A DNA stretch of 64,000 nt from JBBROS01 sp965217935 (GTDB lineage Bacteria; Pseudomonadota; Alphaproteobacteria; Acetobacterales; Acetobacteraceae), in NCBI GenBank assembly GCA_965217935.1, contig OZ244581.1, forward strand, positions 4,340,001 through 4,404,000, read 5' to 3'. Under the pieces are notes generated by a model. That model was given only the letters and a program-made list of their open reading frames with translations. It did not search any database and was not told the DNA's origin. This document shows, one piece after another, positions 1 to 7,572 of this stretch (its first letter is position 1; every line of letters begins with the position of its first letter). Made by a program: the position numbers and the translations under genes.

Positions 1-172
1 GGTATGACGCGGCTCCCGCCCAGTAGAGGCCGAGCTGGCCGCGCACGGCGTAGATGACGGCGGTGTCCACGAGGAACCCGCTCGTTCCCACGATCCCGAA
101 CCGCAGGAAATCGGCCAGCAGGCCCAACTGGCCGGGCGTCAGGTAGCGGGCCAAGAGCTGCAACGGCGTCAC
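1..172 (-). CDS. GtrA family membrane protein (N-terminal part, cut by window start)
   Basis: Fifty-seven N-terminal codons are visible. After a short N-terminus comes a stretch reading FLRFGIVGTSGFLVDTAVIY, the typical first transmembrane segment of GtrA-like proteins (small four-helix membrane proteins implicated in polyprenyl-linked sugar transport). The proposed GTG start (170-172) overlaps the TGA stop of the sua5 gene as GTGA, so translation is probably coupled to it. The C-terminal three helices lie outside the window. The family call is by motif resemblance only; the transported substrate cannot be told. Confidence 0.7.
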   Translation of the reverse strand, partial: MTPLQLLARYLTPGQLGLLADFLRFGIVGTSGFLVDTAVIYAVRGQLGLYWAGAASY

Positions 173-1146
173 CGCGGCGCCGCGGCCCGTTGCAGGCGGT
201 CGTTGATCGCAAGGCCCAGGCCGTGGCGCGGCACCGGCATGGCGGCGATGCGCGCGAGACGCAGCCGCGCGCCTTCGGCGTCGAGCCAGCGCAGGCCGGC
301 GAACAGGCGCGCCGCCGCCTCGACCAGATCGCTCGCGGCGCTTAGCTGGAACATGGTTGCCCCCTTTGCCGCGGGGGGGCCGAACGCCAGCAGGGCCTCG
401 TCCGGCTCCGCACCCCTTGCCTCCAGCCGGAGCGGCAGGCTGGGCGCGTAATGCGACACCATCAGTCCCGGCGAGCGCAGCGTGCGGCTTGCCTCCGCCG
501 CCGCCGGGGTCAGGCCCCGCCCGATCGGGCCGATCACGGCCTCGATCGCCTCGGCCGCGACCCCGCCGGGGCGCAGCAGGCAGGGGGCGCCGGCGGCGAG
601 GTCGAGCACCGTGCTCTCCACGCCCACTTGGCAGTCGCCGCTGTCGATTACCGCGGCGATCCGCCCGCCCAGCCCGTCCAGGACGTGCGCGGCGCGGGTG
701 GGCGACACCTGGCCCGAGCGGTTGGCCGAGGGGGCGGCCACGGGGCGGCCCACTGCCCGGAGCAGCGCGCGCGCGTCCTCGTGCGCCGGCGCCCGCACCG
801 CCAGCGTTTCCAGCCCCGCCCCGGCCAGCAGGGCCACCGGGCAGGCGACGCGCCGGGGCAGCACCATCGTCAGCGGCCCTGGCCAGAAGGCTGCGGCGAG
901 GCGCCGGGCCATTGGGCCCGCCTCGACGTGGGCGAACGCCGCCTCGGCGTCCGGGTAATGGCAGATCAGCGGGTTGAAGTGCGGGCGGCCCTTGGCGGCG
1001 AACACCGAGGCTACCGCCGCGGGCTGCGTCGCTTCGGCGCCGAGGCCGTAGACCGTTTCCGTGCCGAAGGCGACCAGCCCGCCCGCCAGCAGCAGGCGGG
1101 ACGCCTCGGCGATGCCCGCCGGGTTTGGCGGCAGAATCGCCGTCAT
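169..1146 (-). CDS. sua5: L-threonylcarbamoyladenylate synthase (Sua5 type)
   Basis: This protein makes threonylcarbamoyl-AMP from threonine, bicarbonate and ATP, the first step of the t6A37 tRNA modification. At 325 aa it is the long Sua5 form rather than short TsaC. Residues 1-200 are the YrdC/TsaC domain, with KGRPHFNPL (near residue 52) and the SANRSGQ nucleotide-site motif. A linker with SPGLMVSHYAP leads to the C-terminal Sua5 domain. The open frame extends further upstream, but the ATG at 1146 was chosen because it overlaps the cysQ stop as ATGA and starts the conserved domain. It lies second in a cysQ-sua5-gtrA chain. Confidence 0.93.
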   Translation of the reverse strand: MTAILPPNPAGIAEASRLLLAGGLVAFGTETVYGLGAEATQPAAVASVFAAKGRPHFNPLICHYPDAEAAFAHVEAGPMARRLAAAFWPGPLTMVLPRRVACPVALLAGAGLETLAVRAPAHEDARALLRAVGRPVAAPSANRSGQVSPTRAAHVLDGLGGRIAAVIDSGDCQVGVESTVLDLAAGAPCLLRPGGVAAEAIEAVIGPIGRGLTPAAAEASRTLRSPGLMVSHYAPSLPLRLEARGAEPDEALLAFGPPAAKGATMFQLSAASDLVEAAARLFAGLRWLDAEGARLRLARIAAMPVPRHGLGLAINDRLQRAAAPR

Positions 1147-1901
1147 GGCGCCCCGTTGCAGACGAACGGCGGGTTCTTCCATCCCGGCTTGCCGTAGGCC
1201 AGGGCGGCGCCGTCCATCGTGCGGACCTGTCCGCCTGCCGCTTCCAGCACCGCCTGGGGGGCTGCGGTGTCCCACTCCATCGTCGGCCCGAAACGGGGGT
1301 AGAGGTCGCCGGCGCCTTCCGCCAGGCGCAGCATTTTCAGCGCCGAGCCGATGTGGGTGACGCTTGCCACTTGGCGGCCTTGCAGGAAGGCGCCGAGGCG
1401 CGGGTCGGCGGAGAAGTGGCGGCTGGCGTAGACATCGAGGCCCGCCGGGGGCGGTGGGCGCACCGTGATCGGGCGCTCGCCGGCGGCATCGCGCTTCCAT
1501 GCGGCGCCGGGCATGCCGGCGAACAGCTCGTTGTATGCCGGGACGGCGACCACGCCCAGCGCCGGGCGGCCGTCCCGGATCAGGCCGATGTTGACGGTGA
1601 ACTCGTCGCGGAGGGCTGCGAACTCGCGGGTGCCGTCCAGCGGATCGACCAGCCAATAGGTTTGTCCGGTCTCGTGCGCGTGGCCGGCCTCGATCTCCTC
1701 CTCGGCGATGACCGGGATGTGCGGGGCGGCGGCGCGCAATCCTTGCAGGATCAATGCTTCCGCCGCGTGGTCCGCCGCGGTGACCGGGCTGCTGTCGCGT
1801 TTGCTCAGGGTCTCGAAGCCTTGGGCGCGGATTTGCAGGATCAGCGCGCCTGCGCGGTGCGCGAGGTCGGCGGCGAGGCGCAGCAGCGTTGGATCGTCCA
1901 T
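1143..1901 (-). CDS. cysQ: 3'(2'),5'-bisphosphate nucleotidase CysQ
   Basis: A 252-aa inositol-monophosphatase-fold phosphatase that removes the 3'-phosphate from PAP/PAPS, the by-product of sulfate assimilation. Metal-binding motifs are present: IAEEEIE near residue 70 and DPLDGTREF near residue 90, the latter with the REF extension typical of CysQ. A C-terminal WDTAAPQAVLEAAGG matches the family's second metal-site motif. The start at 1901 (MDDPTLLRL) was preferred over an upstream in-frame ATG at 1976 because the 25 extra residues are low complexity and unlike the family. Overlaps sua5 by 4 nt. Confidence 0.93.
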   Translation of the reverse strand: MDDPTLLRLAADLAHRAGALILQIRAQGFETLSKRDSSPVTAADHAAEALILQGLRAAAPHIPVIAEEEIEAGHAHETGQTYWLVDPLDGTREFAALRDEFTVNIGLIRDGRPALGVVAVPAYNELFAGMPGAAWKRDAAGERPITVRPPPPAGLDVYASRHFSADPRLGAFLQGRQVASVTHIGSALKMLRLAEGAGDLYPRFGPTMEWDTAAPQAVLEAAGGQVRTMDGAALAYGKPGWKNPPFVCNGAP

Positions 1902-1961
1902 GGGGCCGGGTTTACCGGCACGGGCGGCGCAAGCCAAGCGAGCTTGGCTCCGGGGCGGATT

Positions 1962-2010
1962 GGGGTCTGGGGCCAAGGCCCCGGCGAGGTGCAGGGGCGG
2001 CGCCCCTGGC
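1962..2010 (-). repeat. Solo half of a GC-rich palindromic repeat (matches 47121-47169)
   Basis: Read on the minus strand, this stretch matches the left arm of the inverted-repeat element at 47121-47264: both hold GGCC, a GGGGC..GCCCCTG hairpin, then GGGGCC..GGCCCCAGACCCC in the same order. It sits between cysQ and the hypothetical gene. Next to it, at 1932-1949, is an unrelated 8-bp hairpin (AGCCAAGC/GCTTGGCT with a GA loop). Only one arm is present here. Confidence 0.55.
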
Positions 2011-2026
2011 CTTTCGGACGCGAGGG

Positions 2027-2608
2027 CTAGCCTGAGGGTTTGGCGGGGGGCTTGCCGCCTTGGATGAGGTGCAGCGGCGCCGCGGCGGCGCGGGCGCGCA
2101 GGGCTGCGATGTCGCTCGGGGTGCGGCGCTTGTAGACGTAGGAGCGGCCTTGCACGGCGACGCCGAGGTCGCGGCAGATTTCCTCGATGAGGTCGTCGAT
2201 GGCGCGGCCCTGGAGGTCGAGGTCTAGCTCGGGGTCTTCGAGGCGCTCGGCGAATTCGGCGTAGAGGGATTGGGCGTCGGTCTCGCGGCGCTGGCGGTGG
2301 ATGGCGTCCTCGACGCCGCGGATGAGCTGGGCGCGGGCGGTGGCGCGATGGGCGGGGGTGGGGGCTTGGAGGGCCGGGTCGGACGCGATGTGGCGGGCGA
2401 GGGCGATGGTGCGGCGGACGGCGCGGGCGATGCGGTCGAAGGCGACGGTCGGGTCGGCTTCGGGGCGGTTCTCTGGGGTTGGGGCGGCGGCGGCGGCGCG
2501 CTCGTGAATCTGGCGGGCGAGGGCTGCGCCCTGGTCGATGAGGGCGTGGAGGATTTGGCGGTAGTAGGCGGCGTCTTCTGCGGGGGTGGGGATTTCGGGG
2601 GTTGGCAT
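2027..2608 (-). CDS. Hypothetical protein (193 aa)
   Basis: I do not recognise a named family. The protein is soluble, alpha-helical and Ala/Arg-rich, with no signal peptide or membrane segment. The middle (about residues 55-100) reads as an amphipathic helix with FDRIARAVRRTIALARHI. The C-terminal half has EDPELDLDLQGRAIDDLIEEICRDLGV, followed by a basic tail. Codon use and the absence of stops over 580 bp support a real gene. It has its own ATG and no close partner: cysQ lies about 125 bp downstream on the same strand, with a repeat between them. A regulatory or nucleic-acid role would be a guess. Confidence 0.6.
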   Translation of the reverse strand: MPTPEIPTPAEDAAYYRQILHALIDQGAALARQIHERAAAAAPTPENRPEADPTVAFDRIARAVRRTIALARHIASDPALQAPTPAHRATARAQLIRGVEDAIHRQRRETDAQSLYAEFAERLEDPELDLDLQGRAIDDLIEEICRDLGVAVQGRSYVYKRRTPSDIAALRARAAAAPLHLIQGGKPPAKPSG

Positions 2609-2806
2609 GGGGGGATAGGATGGTTTTCCTTGGGGGGAGTCAAGGGGGCAGACCCGTTGCGAATTCGATCGCGCATTGCGCCTGTGCCGCGCGTGGCGGG
2701 CACGGCGTGGGCCGTGGGTGGGTCTTGAATGTGCTCACCTCACGATGGACGGCGGCGCACAGCATCGGACCTCCGGACGGGTTGATGGTGCCGGGGCGAT
2801 AAGGGG

Positions 2807-2868
2807 CTAGTGGCCCGATGATGACGGACGCTTCAGTCCGTCATTTGAATCGGCCCACCAAATCAAGG
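2807..2868 (+). repeat. Dispersed stem-loop element, copy A
   Basis: Outer arms GTGGCCCGAT (2810-2819) and ATCGGCCCAC (2849-2858) pair at 9 of 10 positions. The inner arms ATGACGGA (2821-2828) and TCCGTCAT (2837-2844) pair perfectly around the 8-nt loop CGCTTCAG. It begins with CTAGTGG and ends with CCACCAAATCAAGG. Copies on the minus strand occur at 3304-3365 and 57895-57955. Confidence 0.7.
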
Positions 2869-2917
2869 TAGCGCTCTGACGCATGCTGCACCTTCCGAAT
2901 GTGTCAGAGCAGTAGTT

Positions 2918-3034
2918 TCCCGGTTCACGCGTTCGTCGTGTTGAACGCGCGTGCCTCGGGACACTCGCCCTATGGTTTCGTGGCCTGCTTATCCCGGACG
3001 TTCGAAGGCGCGAACGTCCGGGGCAGGACGCTGG
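2918..3034 (+). repeat. Long direct repeat, first copy
   Basis: About 117 bp starting TTCCCGGTTCA and ending GGGCAGGACGCTGG, repeated imperfectly at 3145-3260. The central part, GAACGCGCGTGCCTCGGGAC onward, is nearly identical. Within it, a 9-bp hairpin around 2997-3020 (GGACGTTCG/CGAACGTCC) is retained with base changes in the second copy. Confidence 0.75.
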
Positions 3035-3144
3035 GGGTGCGAATCTGACGGAGGAGAGCCGTCAGATTCGCACCACTCGCCTGACCTGGCGGGCCAAGTT
3101 GCCCTGACGCTCGAGACTCGAGCGTCAGGTTTGGACCACTAGCG

Positions 3145-3260
3145 TCCCGGTTCAGACCTTCGTCGCGTTGAACGCGCGTGCCTCGGGACACTCGCCGTCT
3201 GGTTTCGTGGCCTGCTTCTCCCAGACGTTCGGACGCGAACGCCCGGGGCAGGACGCTGGC
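3145..3260 (+). repeat. Long direct repeat, second copy
   Basis: Second copy of the repeat at 2918-3034, about 227 bp downstream. It keeps the GTGCCTCGGGACACTCGCC core and the GGTTTCGTGGCCTGCTT segment. The hairpin here is shorter (ACGTTCG/CGAACG). Confidence 0.75.
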
Positions 3261-3303
3261 GCTCTGACGCATTCGCAAGACGCAGCATGCGTTCAGGGCG
3301 CGC

Positions 3304-3365
3304 GCCTGGTTTTGCGGGGCGATTTGGATGGCGGACTGGAGCGTCCGTCATCATCGGAGCACTAG
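3304..3365 (-). repeat. Dispersed stem-loop element, copy G (inverted relative to copy A)
   Basis: Read on the minus strand it begins CTAGTGCTCCGATGATGACG and closely follows copy A (2807-2868). The inner arms ATGACGGA/TCCGCCAT (3351-3344 and 3335-3328, one G-T pair) enclose the loop CGCTCCAG. Copies A and G face each other and mark the two edges of the hairpin block, each ending in CTAG. Confidence 0.65.
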
Positions 3366-3436
3366 GAATCCCGCCCGCCTTCCCGTATGACACCGCCACC
3401 AAGGCCCCCCGGGGCCGAGCAGCGAAAGAGGACCTC

Positions 3437-4867
3437 ATGGCAAAGAACAACGTCGGCCAAGTCACCCAAGTCCTCGGCGCCGTCGTCGACGTCCAGTTCG
3501 AGGGCGAGCTTCCCTACATTCAGAACGCGCTGATCGCCAAGAACGGCGAGGCCAACCTCGTCCTCGAAGTGTCCCAGGAGCTCGGCGAGCGCACCGTCCG
3601 CTGCATCGCCATGGACAGCACCGACGGCATGGTCCGCGGCAGCGAGGTGGTCGACACCGGCGCGCCCATCAGCGTCCCTGTCGGTCCGCAGACGCTGGGC
3701 CGCATCCTCAACGTCATCGGCGAGCCGATCGACGAGCGCGGCCCGGTGGGCGAGACGATGCGCTACCCGATCCACCGCCAGGCGCCCAGCTTCGAGGACC
3801 AGGCGACGTCAGCCGAGATCCTCGCCACCGGCATCAAGGTCGTGGACCTGCTCGCCCCCTACCTCAAGGGCGGCAAGATCGGGCTGTTCGGCGGCGCGGG
3901 CGTCGGCAAGACCGTGCTGATCCAGGAACTCATCAACAACATCGCCAAGGCGCACGGCGGCGTGTCGGTGTTCGCCGGGGTCGGCGAGCGCACCCGCGAG
4001 GGCAACGACCTGTATCACGAGATGATCGACGCGGGCGTGATCAAGCTCGGCGAGGGCACCACCGAGGGCAGCAAGGTCGCGCTCGTGTACGGCCAGATGA
4101 ACGAGCCGCCGGGGGCCCGCGCCCGCGTGGCGTTGTCCGGCCTCAGCCTTGCCGAGTACTTCCGCGACGAGGAAGGCCAGGACGTGCTGTTCTTCGTCGA
4201 CAACATCTTCCGGTTCACCCAGGCCGGGGCGGAAGTCTCGGCGCTGCTCGGGCGCATCCCGTCCGCCGTCGGCTACCAGCCCACGCTCGCCACCGACATG
4301 GGCGCGCTGCAGGAGCGCATCACCAGCACCAACAAGGGCTCCATCACCTCGGTGCAGGCGATCTACGTCCCCGCCGACGACCTGACCGACCCGGCGCCTG
4401 CCACCAGCTTCGCCCACCTCGACGCCACCACGGTGCTGAGCCGGGCCATCTCGGAGAAGGGCATCTATCCGGCGGTCGACCCGCTCGATTCCACCAGCCG
4501 CAGCCTTGATCCCCGCATCGTCGGCGAGGAGCACTACCAGGTGGCGCGCGAGGTGCAGAGGGTGCTGCAGACCTACAAGAGCCTGCAGGACATCATCGCC
4601 ATCCTGGGCATGGACGAGCTGAGCGAGGACGACAAGCTGGTCGTCGCCCGCGCCCGCCGCATCGAGCGGTTCCTGTCCCAGCCGTTCCACGTCGCCGAGG
4701 TGTTCACCGGCAGCCCCGGCCTGTTCGTCTCGATCGAGGACACCGTCCGCAGCTTCAAGGCCATCGTCAACGGCGAGTACGACCACCTGCCCGAAGCGGC
4801 CTTCTACATGGTCGGCACCATCGACGACGCGGTGAAGAAGGCCGAGGGCATGAAGGTCAACGCCTGA
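3437..4867 (+). CDS. atpD: F1Fo ATP synthase subunit beta
   Basis: The catalytic subunit of the F1 head, 476 aa, hydrolysing or making ATP at the cytoplasmic face of the membrane. Visible are the Walker A motif GGAGVGKT (about residues 155-162), the catalytic GERTREGNDLYHEM segment, the Walker B strand VLFFVDNIFRF and the C-terminal DELSEDDKLVVARARRIERF, a near-invariant beta-subunit signature. The start MAKNNVGQ at 3437 is set by the AGAGGA site just upstream; the open frame continues 50 codons further but is unlike the family. atpH, atpA and atpG, which normally precede it, are not upstream; only a repeat block is. Confidence 0.98.
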   Translation: MAKNNVGQVTQVLGAVVDVQFEGELPYIQNALIAKNGEANLVLEVSQELGERTVRCIAMDSTDGMVRGSEVVDTGAPISVPVGPQTLGRILNVIGEPIDERGPVGETMRYPIHRQAPSFEDQATSAEILATGIKVVDLLAPYLKGGKIGLFGGAGVGKTVLIQELINNIAKAHGGVSVFAGVGERTREGNDLYHEMIDAGVIKLGEGTTEGSKVALVYGQMNEPPGARARVALSGLSLAEYFRDEEGQDVLFFVDNIFRFTQAGAEVSALLGRIPSAVGYQPTLATDMGALQERITSTNKGSITSVQAIYVPADDLTDPAPATSFAHLDATTVLSRAISEKGIYPAVDPLDSTSRSLDPRIVGEEHYQVAREVQRVLQTYKSLQDIIAILGMDELSEDDKLVVARARRIERFLSQPFHVAEVFTGSPGLFVSIEDTVRSFKAIVNGEYDHLPEAAFYMVGTIDDAVKKAEGMKVNA

Positions 4868-4869
4868 GC

Positions 4870-5277
4870 ATGCCGACGCAGCTTGAAATCGTCAGCCCCG
4901 ACCGGCTGCTGCTGTCCCAGCCGGTCGACATGGCCGTCATTCCCGCCGCCGAGGGCGAGATGGGCGTGCTGCCCGGGCACAGCCCGATGATCGTGCTGCT
5001 GCGCGGCGGCACGATCACGCTGCACGAGAACAACCAGCCGACCGCCCGCCTCTACGTCAGCGGCGGCTTCGCCGAGATCACCCCGGACCGCGTCACCGTG
5101 CTCGCCGACGAGGCCGTCCCGCTCGCCGAGGTCTCGCGCGAGACCGCCGAGCGGCGCCTGGCCGAGGCCCAGCAGGCCCTGAACGACGCGGACAAGGCCG
5201 ACGTCGCCGCCATCGACGCCGCCATGAGCCGCGTCCAGTCCGCGCAAGCCATGCTGACCGCCTCGCAGAGCACGTAA
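4870..5277 (+). CDS. atpC: F1Fo ATP synthase subunit epsilon
   Basis: A 135-aa central-stalk subunit that couples rotation to the catalytic head and can inhibit ATP hydrolysis. The N-terminal beta-sandwich begins QLEIVSPDRLLLS and contains the family motif AAEGEMGVLPGHSPMI (about residues 27-42). The C-terminal two-helix hairpin starts at SRETAERRLAEAQ. It starts 2 nt after the atpD stop, so the two are certainly co-transcribed. Confidence 0.97.
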   Translation: MPTQLEIVSPDRLLLSQPVDMAVIPAAEGEMGVLPGHSPMIVLLRGGTITLHENNQPTARLYVSGGFAEITPDRVTVLADEAVPLAEVSRETAERRLAEAQQALNDADKADVAAIDAAMSRVQSAQAMLTASQST

Positions 5278-5292
5278 CCGGACTGCAACACG

Positions 5293-5315
5293 CCGCGAGG
5301 AACCCGCCCTCGCGG
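5293..5315 (+). terminator. Possible hairpin terminator after atpC
   Basis: CCGCGAGG (5293-5300) and CCTCGCGG (5308-5315) form a perfect 8-bp stem with a 7-nt loop, 15 nt after the atpC stop. No T-run follows, so it may be only an RNA-stabilising hairpin. Confidence 0.3.
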
Positions 5316-5387
5316 GCAACTCCCCGTATCCGGGCCCGTTCGCAAACCCGATACTGCCATCCAACGGATCGGGTTAGCTGCTCGCTT

Positions 5388-6215
5388 ATGAAACACTGGA
5401 CCTTAGACGACATTGAATGGAACGCCTTCGACCCCGCTCAAGTCGACCCCGATATCGTCCTCCTGGTCAAAGCCGCCGCGATGGTCGAGCGCAACGGCAC
5501 GGACTACGCCGTCTATCTCGGCCGCGTGTTCGTGGACGACCCCGATTTCCGCATGGCCAGCGACAACTGGGCCGTCGAGGAGGTCCAGCACGGCGACGCG
5601 CTCGGGCGCTGGGCCATGCTCGCCGACCCGGGCTGGAGCTTCGAGCAGGCGTTTGCCCGCTACCGCGCCGGCTACAAGCTCCCGCTCGACGCCGACGCCT
5701 CCGTGCGCGGCAGCCGCACCGGCGAGCTGATCGCCCGCTGCATGGTCGAGACCGGCACCAGCAGCTACTACACCGCCCTGGCCGAAGCCACCGGCGAACC
5801 CGTGCTGCAGCACGTCTGCCGCCTCATCGCCGCCGACGAGTACCGCCATTTCAAGCTGTTCTACGACCACATGAAGCGCTATTTGGCCCGGGAGAAGATC
5901 GGCGTGCTGACCCGGCTGCGCATCGCCGCCGGGCGCATCACCGAGAGCGAGGACGACGAACTCGCCTACGCCTTCCACTGCGGCAACGAGCCGGAGAGCC
6001 TGGAATACGAACATGAACGGTGCATCGCCGGCTACATGGGCCGCGCGATGGGCTTCTACCGATACCGTCACATCGAGCGTGCGGTCGGGATGATCTTGAA
6101 ATCGGTCGGGCTGCCGCCGCGAGGACGGATTTCGGCAGGCGCGGGGCGGCTGTTCTGGATGTTGCTGCAACGCAAGCGACGGCGGTTTGATGCGCAGGCA
6201 GGGATCCTGGCGTGA
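5388..6215 (+). CDS. Ferritin-like di-iron carboxylate protein
   Basis: The 275-aa protein carries the full six-ligand di-iron set of the ferritin-like superfamily: E34, E65-x-x-H68 (EEVQH), E121 (MVETGTSSYY) and E151-x-x-H154 (DEYRHFK). The paired ExxH motifs resemble soluble acyl-ACP desaturases and rubrerythrin-like oxidases more than iron-storage ferritin. The C-terminus after about residue 225 is basic. No signal peptide or convincing membrane helix is seen. The substrate is unknown; oxidase or desaturase activity is inferred from the metal ligands. It lies 110 bp after atpC and probably has its own promoter. Confidence 0.75.
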   Translation: MKHWTLDDIEWNAFDPAQVDPDIVLLVKAAAMVERNGTDYAVYLGRVFVDDPDFRMASDNWAVEEVQHGDALGRWAMLADPGWSFEQAFARYRAGYKLPLDADASVRGSRTGELIARCMVETGTSSYYTALAEATGEPVLQHVCRLIAADEYRHFKLFYDHMKRYLAREKIGVLTRLRIAAGRITESEDDELAYAFHCGNEPESLEYEHERCIAGYMGRAMGFYRYRHIERAVGMILKSVGLPPRGRISAGAGRLFWMLLQRKRRRFDAQAGILA

Positions 6216-6329
6216 CAACGCACGGTGCAATTTCGGACGGCGTGACCCATGAGGGTTGACGACTTATTCGCAAGAATACGTTCAGTTGATGACTTTACCT
6301 AAATAGACGCTAGATGCCATCTAAATTAC

Positions 6330-7481
6330 ATGTTGCTAATGTCAGCGCAGACGTCGGGATTAGAGCCTCGGTATCAAGTAAAGGGGCGGGAATTAAAGTC
6401 CTTGACTTCGTTAAGGGGTCTGGCGGCTTTGGCGGTTGTAACGCAGCATTTTTCGGCAACGGCGCAACTTCATAGTTCAGGTTGGATCCCATCGCTCGTT
6501 CCGCACGGCTACATGGCGGTCGACTTTTTCTTCGTCCTAAGTGGCTTTATAATGTGCTACACTTATCTGGACCGATTTCAGTCATCTGGCGTTCAAGCGT
6601 TTCTCCCGTTCTTCCTGAAACGCATTGCACGGATTTTTCCGCTGGGTTTGATGGTCTTGCTGACGATTCTACTGCTTGGAAGCATCGCTGCGCTGTGGGG
6701 CCGCTCTGACCTTTTCATCAACCAGGCTGCGCTTCAAGTTGGCCTGACGAGCTCAATAGTCGTCAACGTGCTTCACTTTCAGGGGTTTGATTATCGATAC
6801 AACTTAAATGATCCGTCATGGTCCATCAGTGTCGAAATGGCCGCTTATGCGATATTTCCAGTCCTGATCTGGATCGTATTCAACAAAATACGCCTTATGC
6901 CAGTTCTGTTCTTTATTGCTGGAACGCTGTCCATAACCGCCGTGGCAGTGGCGCACCCGAGGCTGGGGCTCGCGGTCAGGACCGTTCCGTTCGATCTTCT
7001 GCGCTGTTTCACCGAGTTTGGCTACGGCATGCTTGTCTATCGCGCGTTCAAGGCCCAGGGCCGCTTGCGGGTTGTTGGGACGGACCGATGGACCTGGAGC
7101 ATTACGGCGCTCTCTGCCGCGATGCTGGTGTTGCGTCTTGACTTGCTTGCTGCCCTCAGCTTTCCGTTCGTCATCTTGGCGTGGTCGTGGAACACCGGCC
7201 TGGCCAGCCGGATCATGGCATCTCGGCTGCCTTACTTTTTCGGCACGATATCGTTCTCGATCTATCTCTGTCACCATATGTTTCGCCGGCCGGAATTGGA
7301 GCTTCTGAAGCACTTTTTCCCAGCCCCAATCTCGCCGGCTTCATCCCTGCTGTTCGCTCTCGCCGGATCAGTGTCCGTGATCCCGGTTGCGGCGCTCGCT
7401 TACTATTTTGTCGAACTGCCCGGCCGGCTCGCGGTCAGGGGCATGGTTGCGAGATTCCAAAGCTCGATCGGAGCCGATTAG
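6330..7481 (+). CDS. Acyltransferase 3 family membrane protein (OafA/YrhL-like)
   Basis: A 383-aa polytopic inner-membrane protein. The signature is LTSLRGLAALAVVTQHF near residue 26, containing the catalytic His and the Arg of the acyltransferase 3 family, followed by GYMAVDFFFVLSGFIMCY. About ten hydrophobic segments follow. These enzymes O-acetylate cell-surface sugars. Base composition is clearly lower in GC than its neighbours, especially 6250-6950, and no glycan genes flank it, so it looks like a horizontally acquired single gene. The start could be 6330 or the in-frame ATG at 6339; neither has a clear ribosome-binding site. Confidence 0.85.
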   Translation: MLLMSAQTSGLEPRYQVKGRELKSLTSLRGLAALAVVTQHFSATAQLHSSGWIPSLVPHGYMAVDFFFVLSGFIMCYTYLDRFQSSGVQAFLPFFLKRIARIFPLGLMVLLTILLLGSIAALWGRSDLFINQAALQVGLTSSIVVNVLHFQGFDYRYNLNDPSWSISVEMAAYAIFPVLIWIVFNKIRLMPVLFFIAGTLSITAVAVAHPRLGLAVRTVPFDLLRCFTEFGYGMLVYRAFKAQGRLRVVGTDRWTWSITALSAAMLVLRLDLLAALSFPFVILAWSWNTGLASRIMASRLPYFFGTISFSIYLCHHMFRRPELELLKHFFPAPISPASSLLFALAGSVSVIPVAALAYYFVELPGRLAVRGMVARFQSSIGAD

Positions 7482-7572
7482 AAATTCGAGGCTTCTTCGG
7501 TTAGGGTCACTCCAACCGGCCTCTCCTCGCCCCCGATTTGCCGCCGCCCCAACCCCATGCTACCGCCCGGCG

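Larger units (their letters stand above)
2609..3436. other. Gene-free block of hairpins and repeats upstream of atpD
   Basis: These 828 bp hold no credible gene; the open frames present are short and unlike known proteins. From 2807 to 3365 the block is almost continuous inverted repeats, bounded at both ends by CTAG. Hairpins: 2821-2844, 2873-2910, 2997-3020, 3037-3073 (15-bp perfect stem), 3103-3129 (13-bp arms) and 3328-3351. A direct repeat also occurs (2918-3034 and 3145-3260). The last 70 bp before atpD include its ribosome-binding site (AGAGGA at about 3427-3432). Confidence 0.8.

Noticed and set aside
2807..3365. CRISPR array
   Set aside because: Repeats are palindromes of different sizes with no regular spacing or unique spacers, and no cas genes are present.
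4804..5364. Long open frames antisense to atpC and many other genes (for example 3809-4786 minus)
   Set aside because: They mirror the codon pattern of the real gene in high-GC DNA and resemble no protein family.
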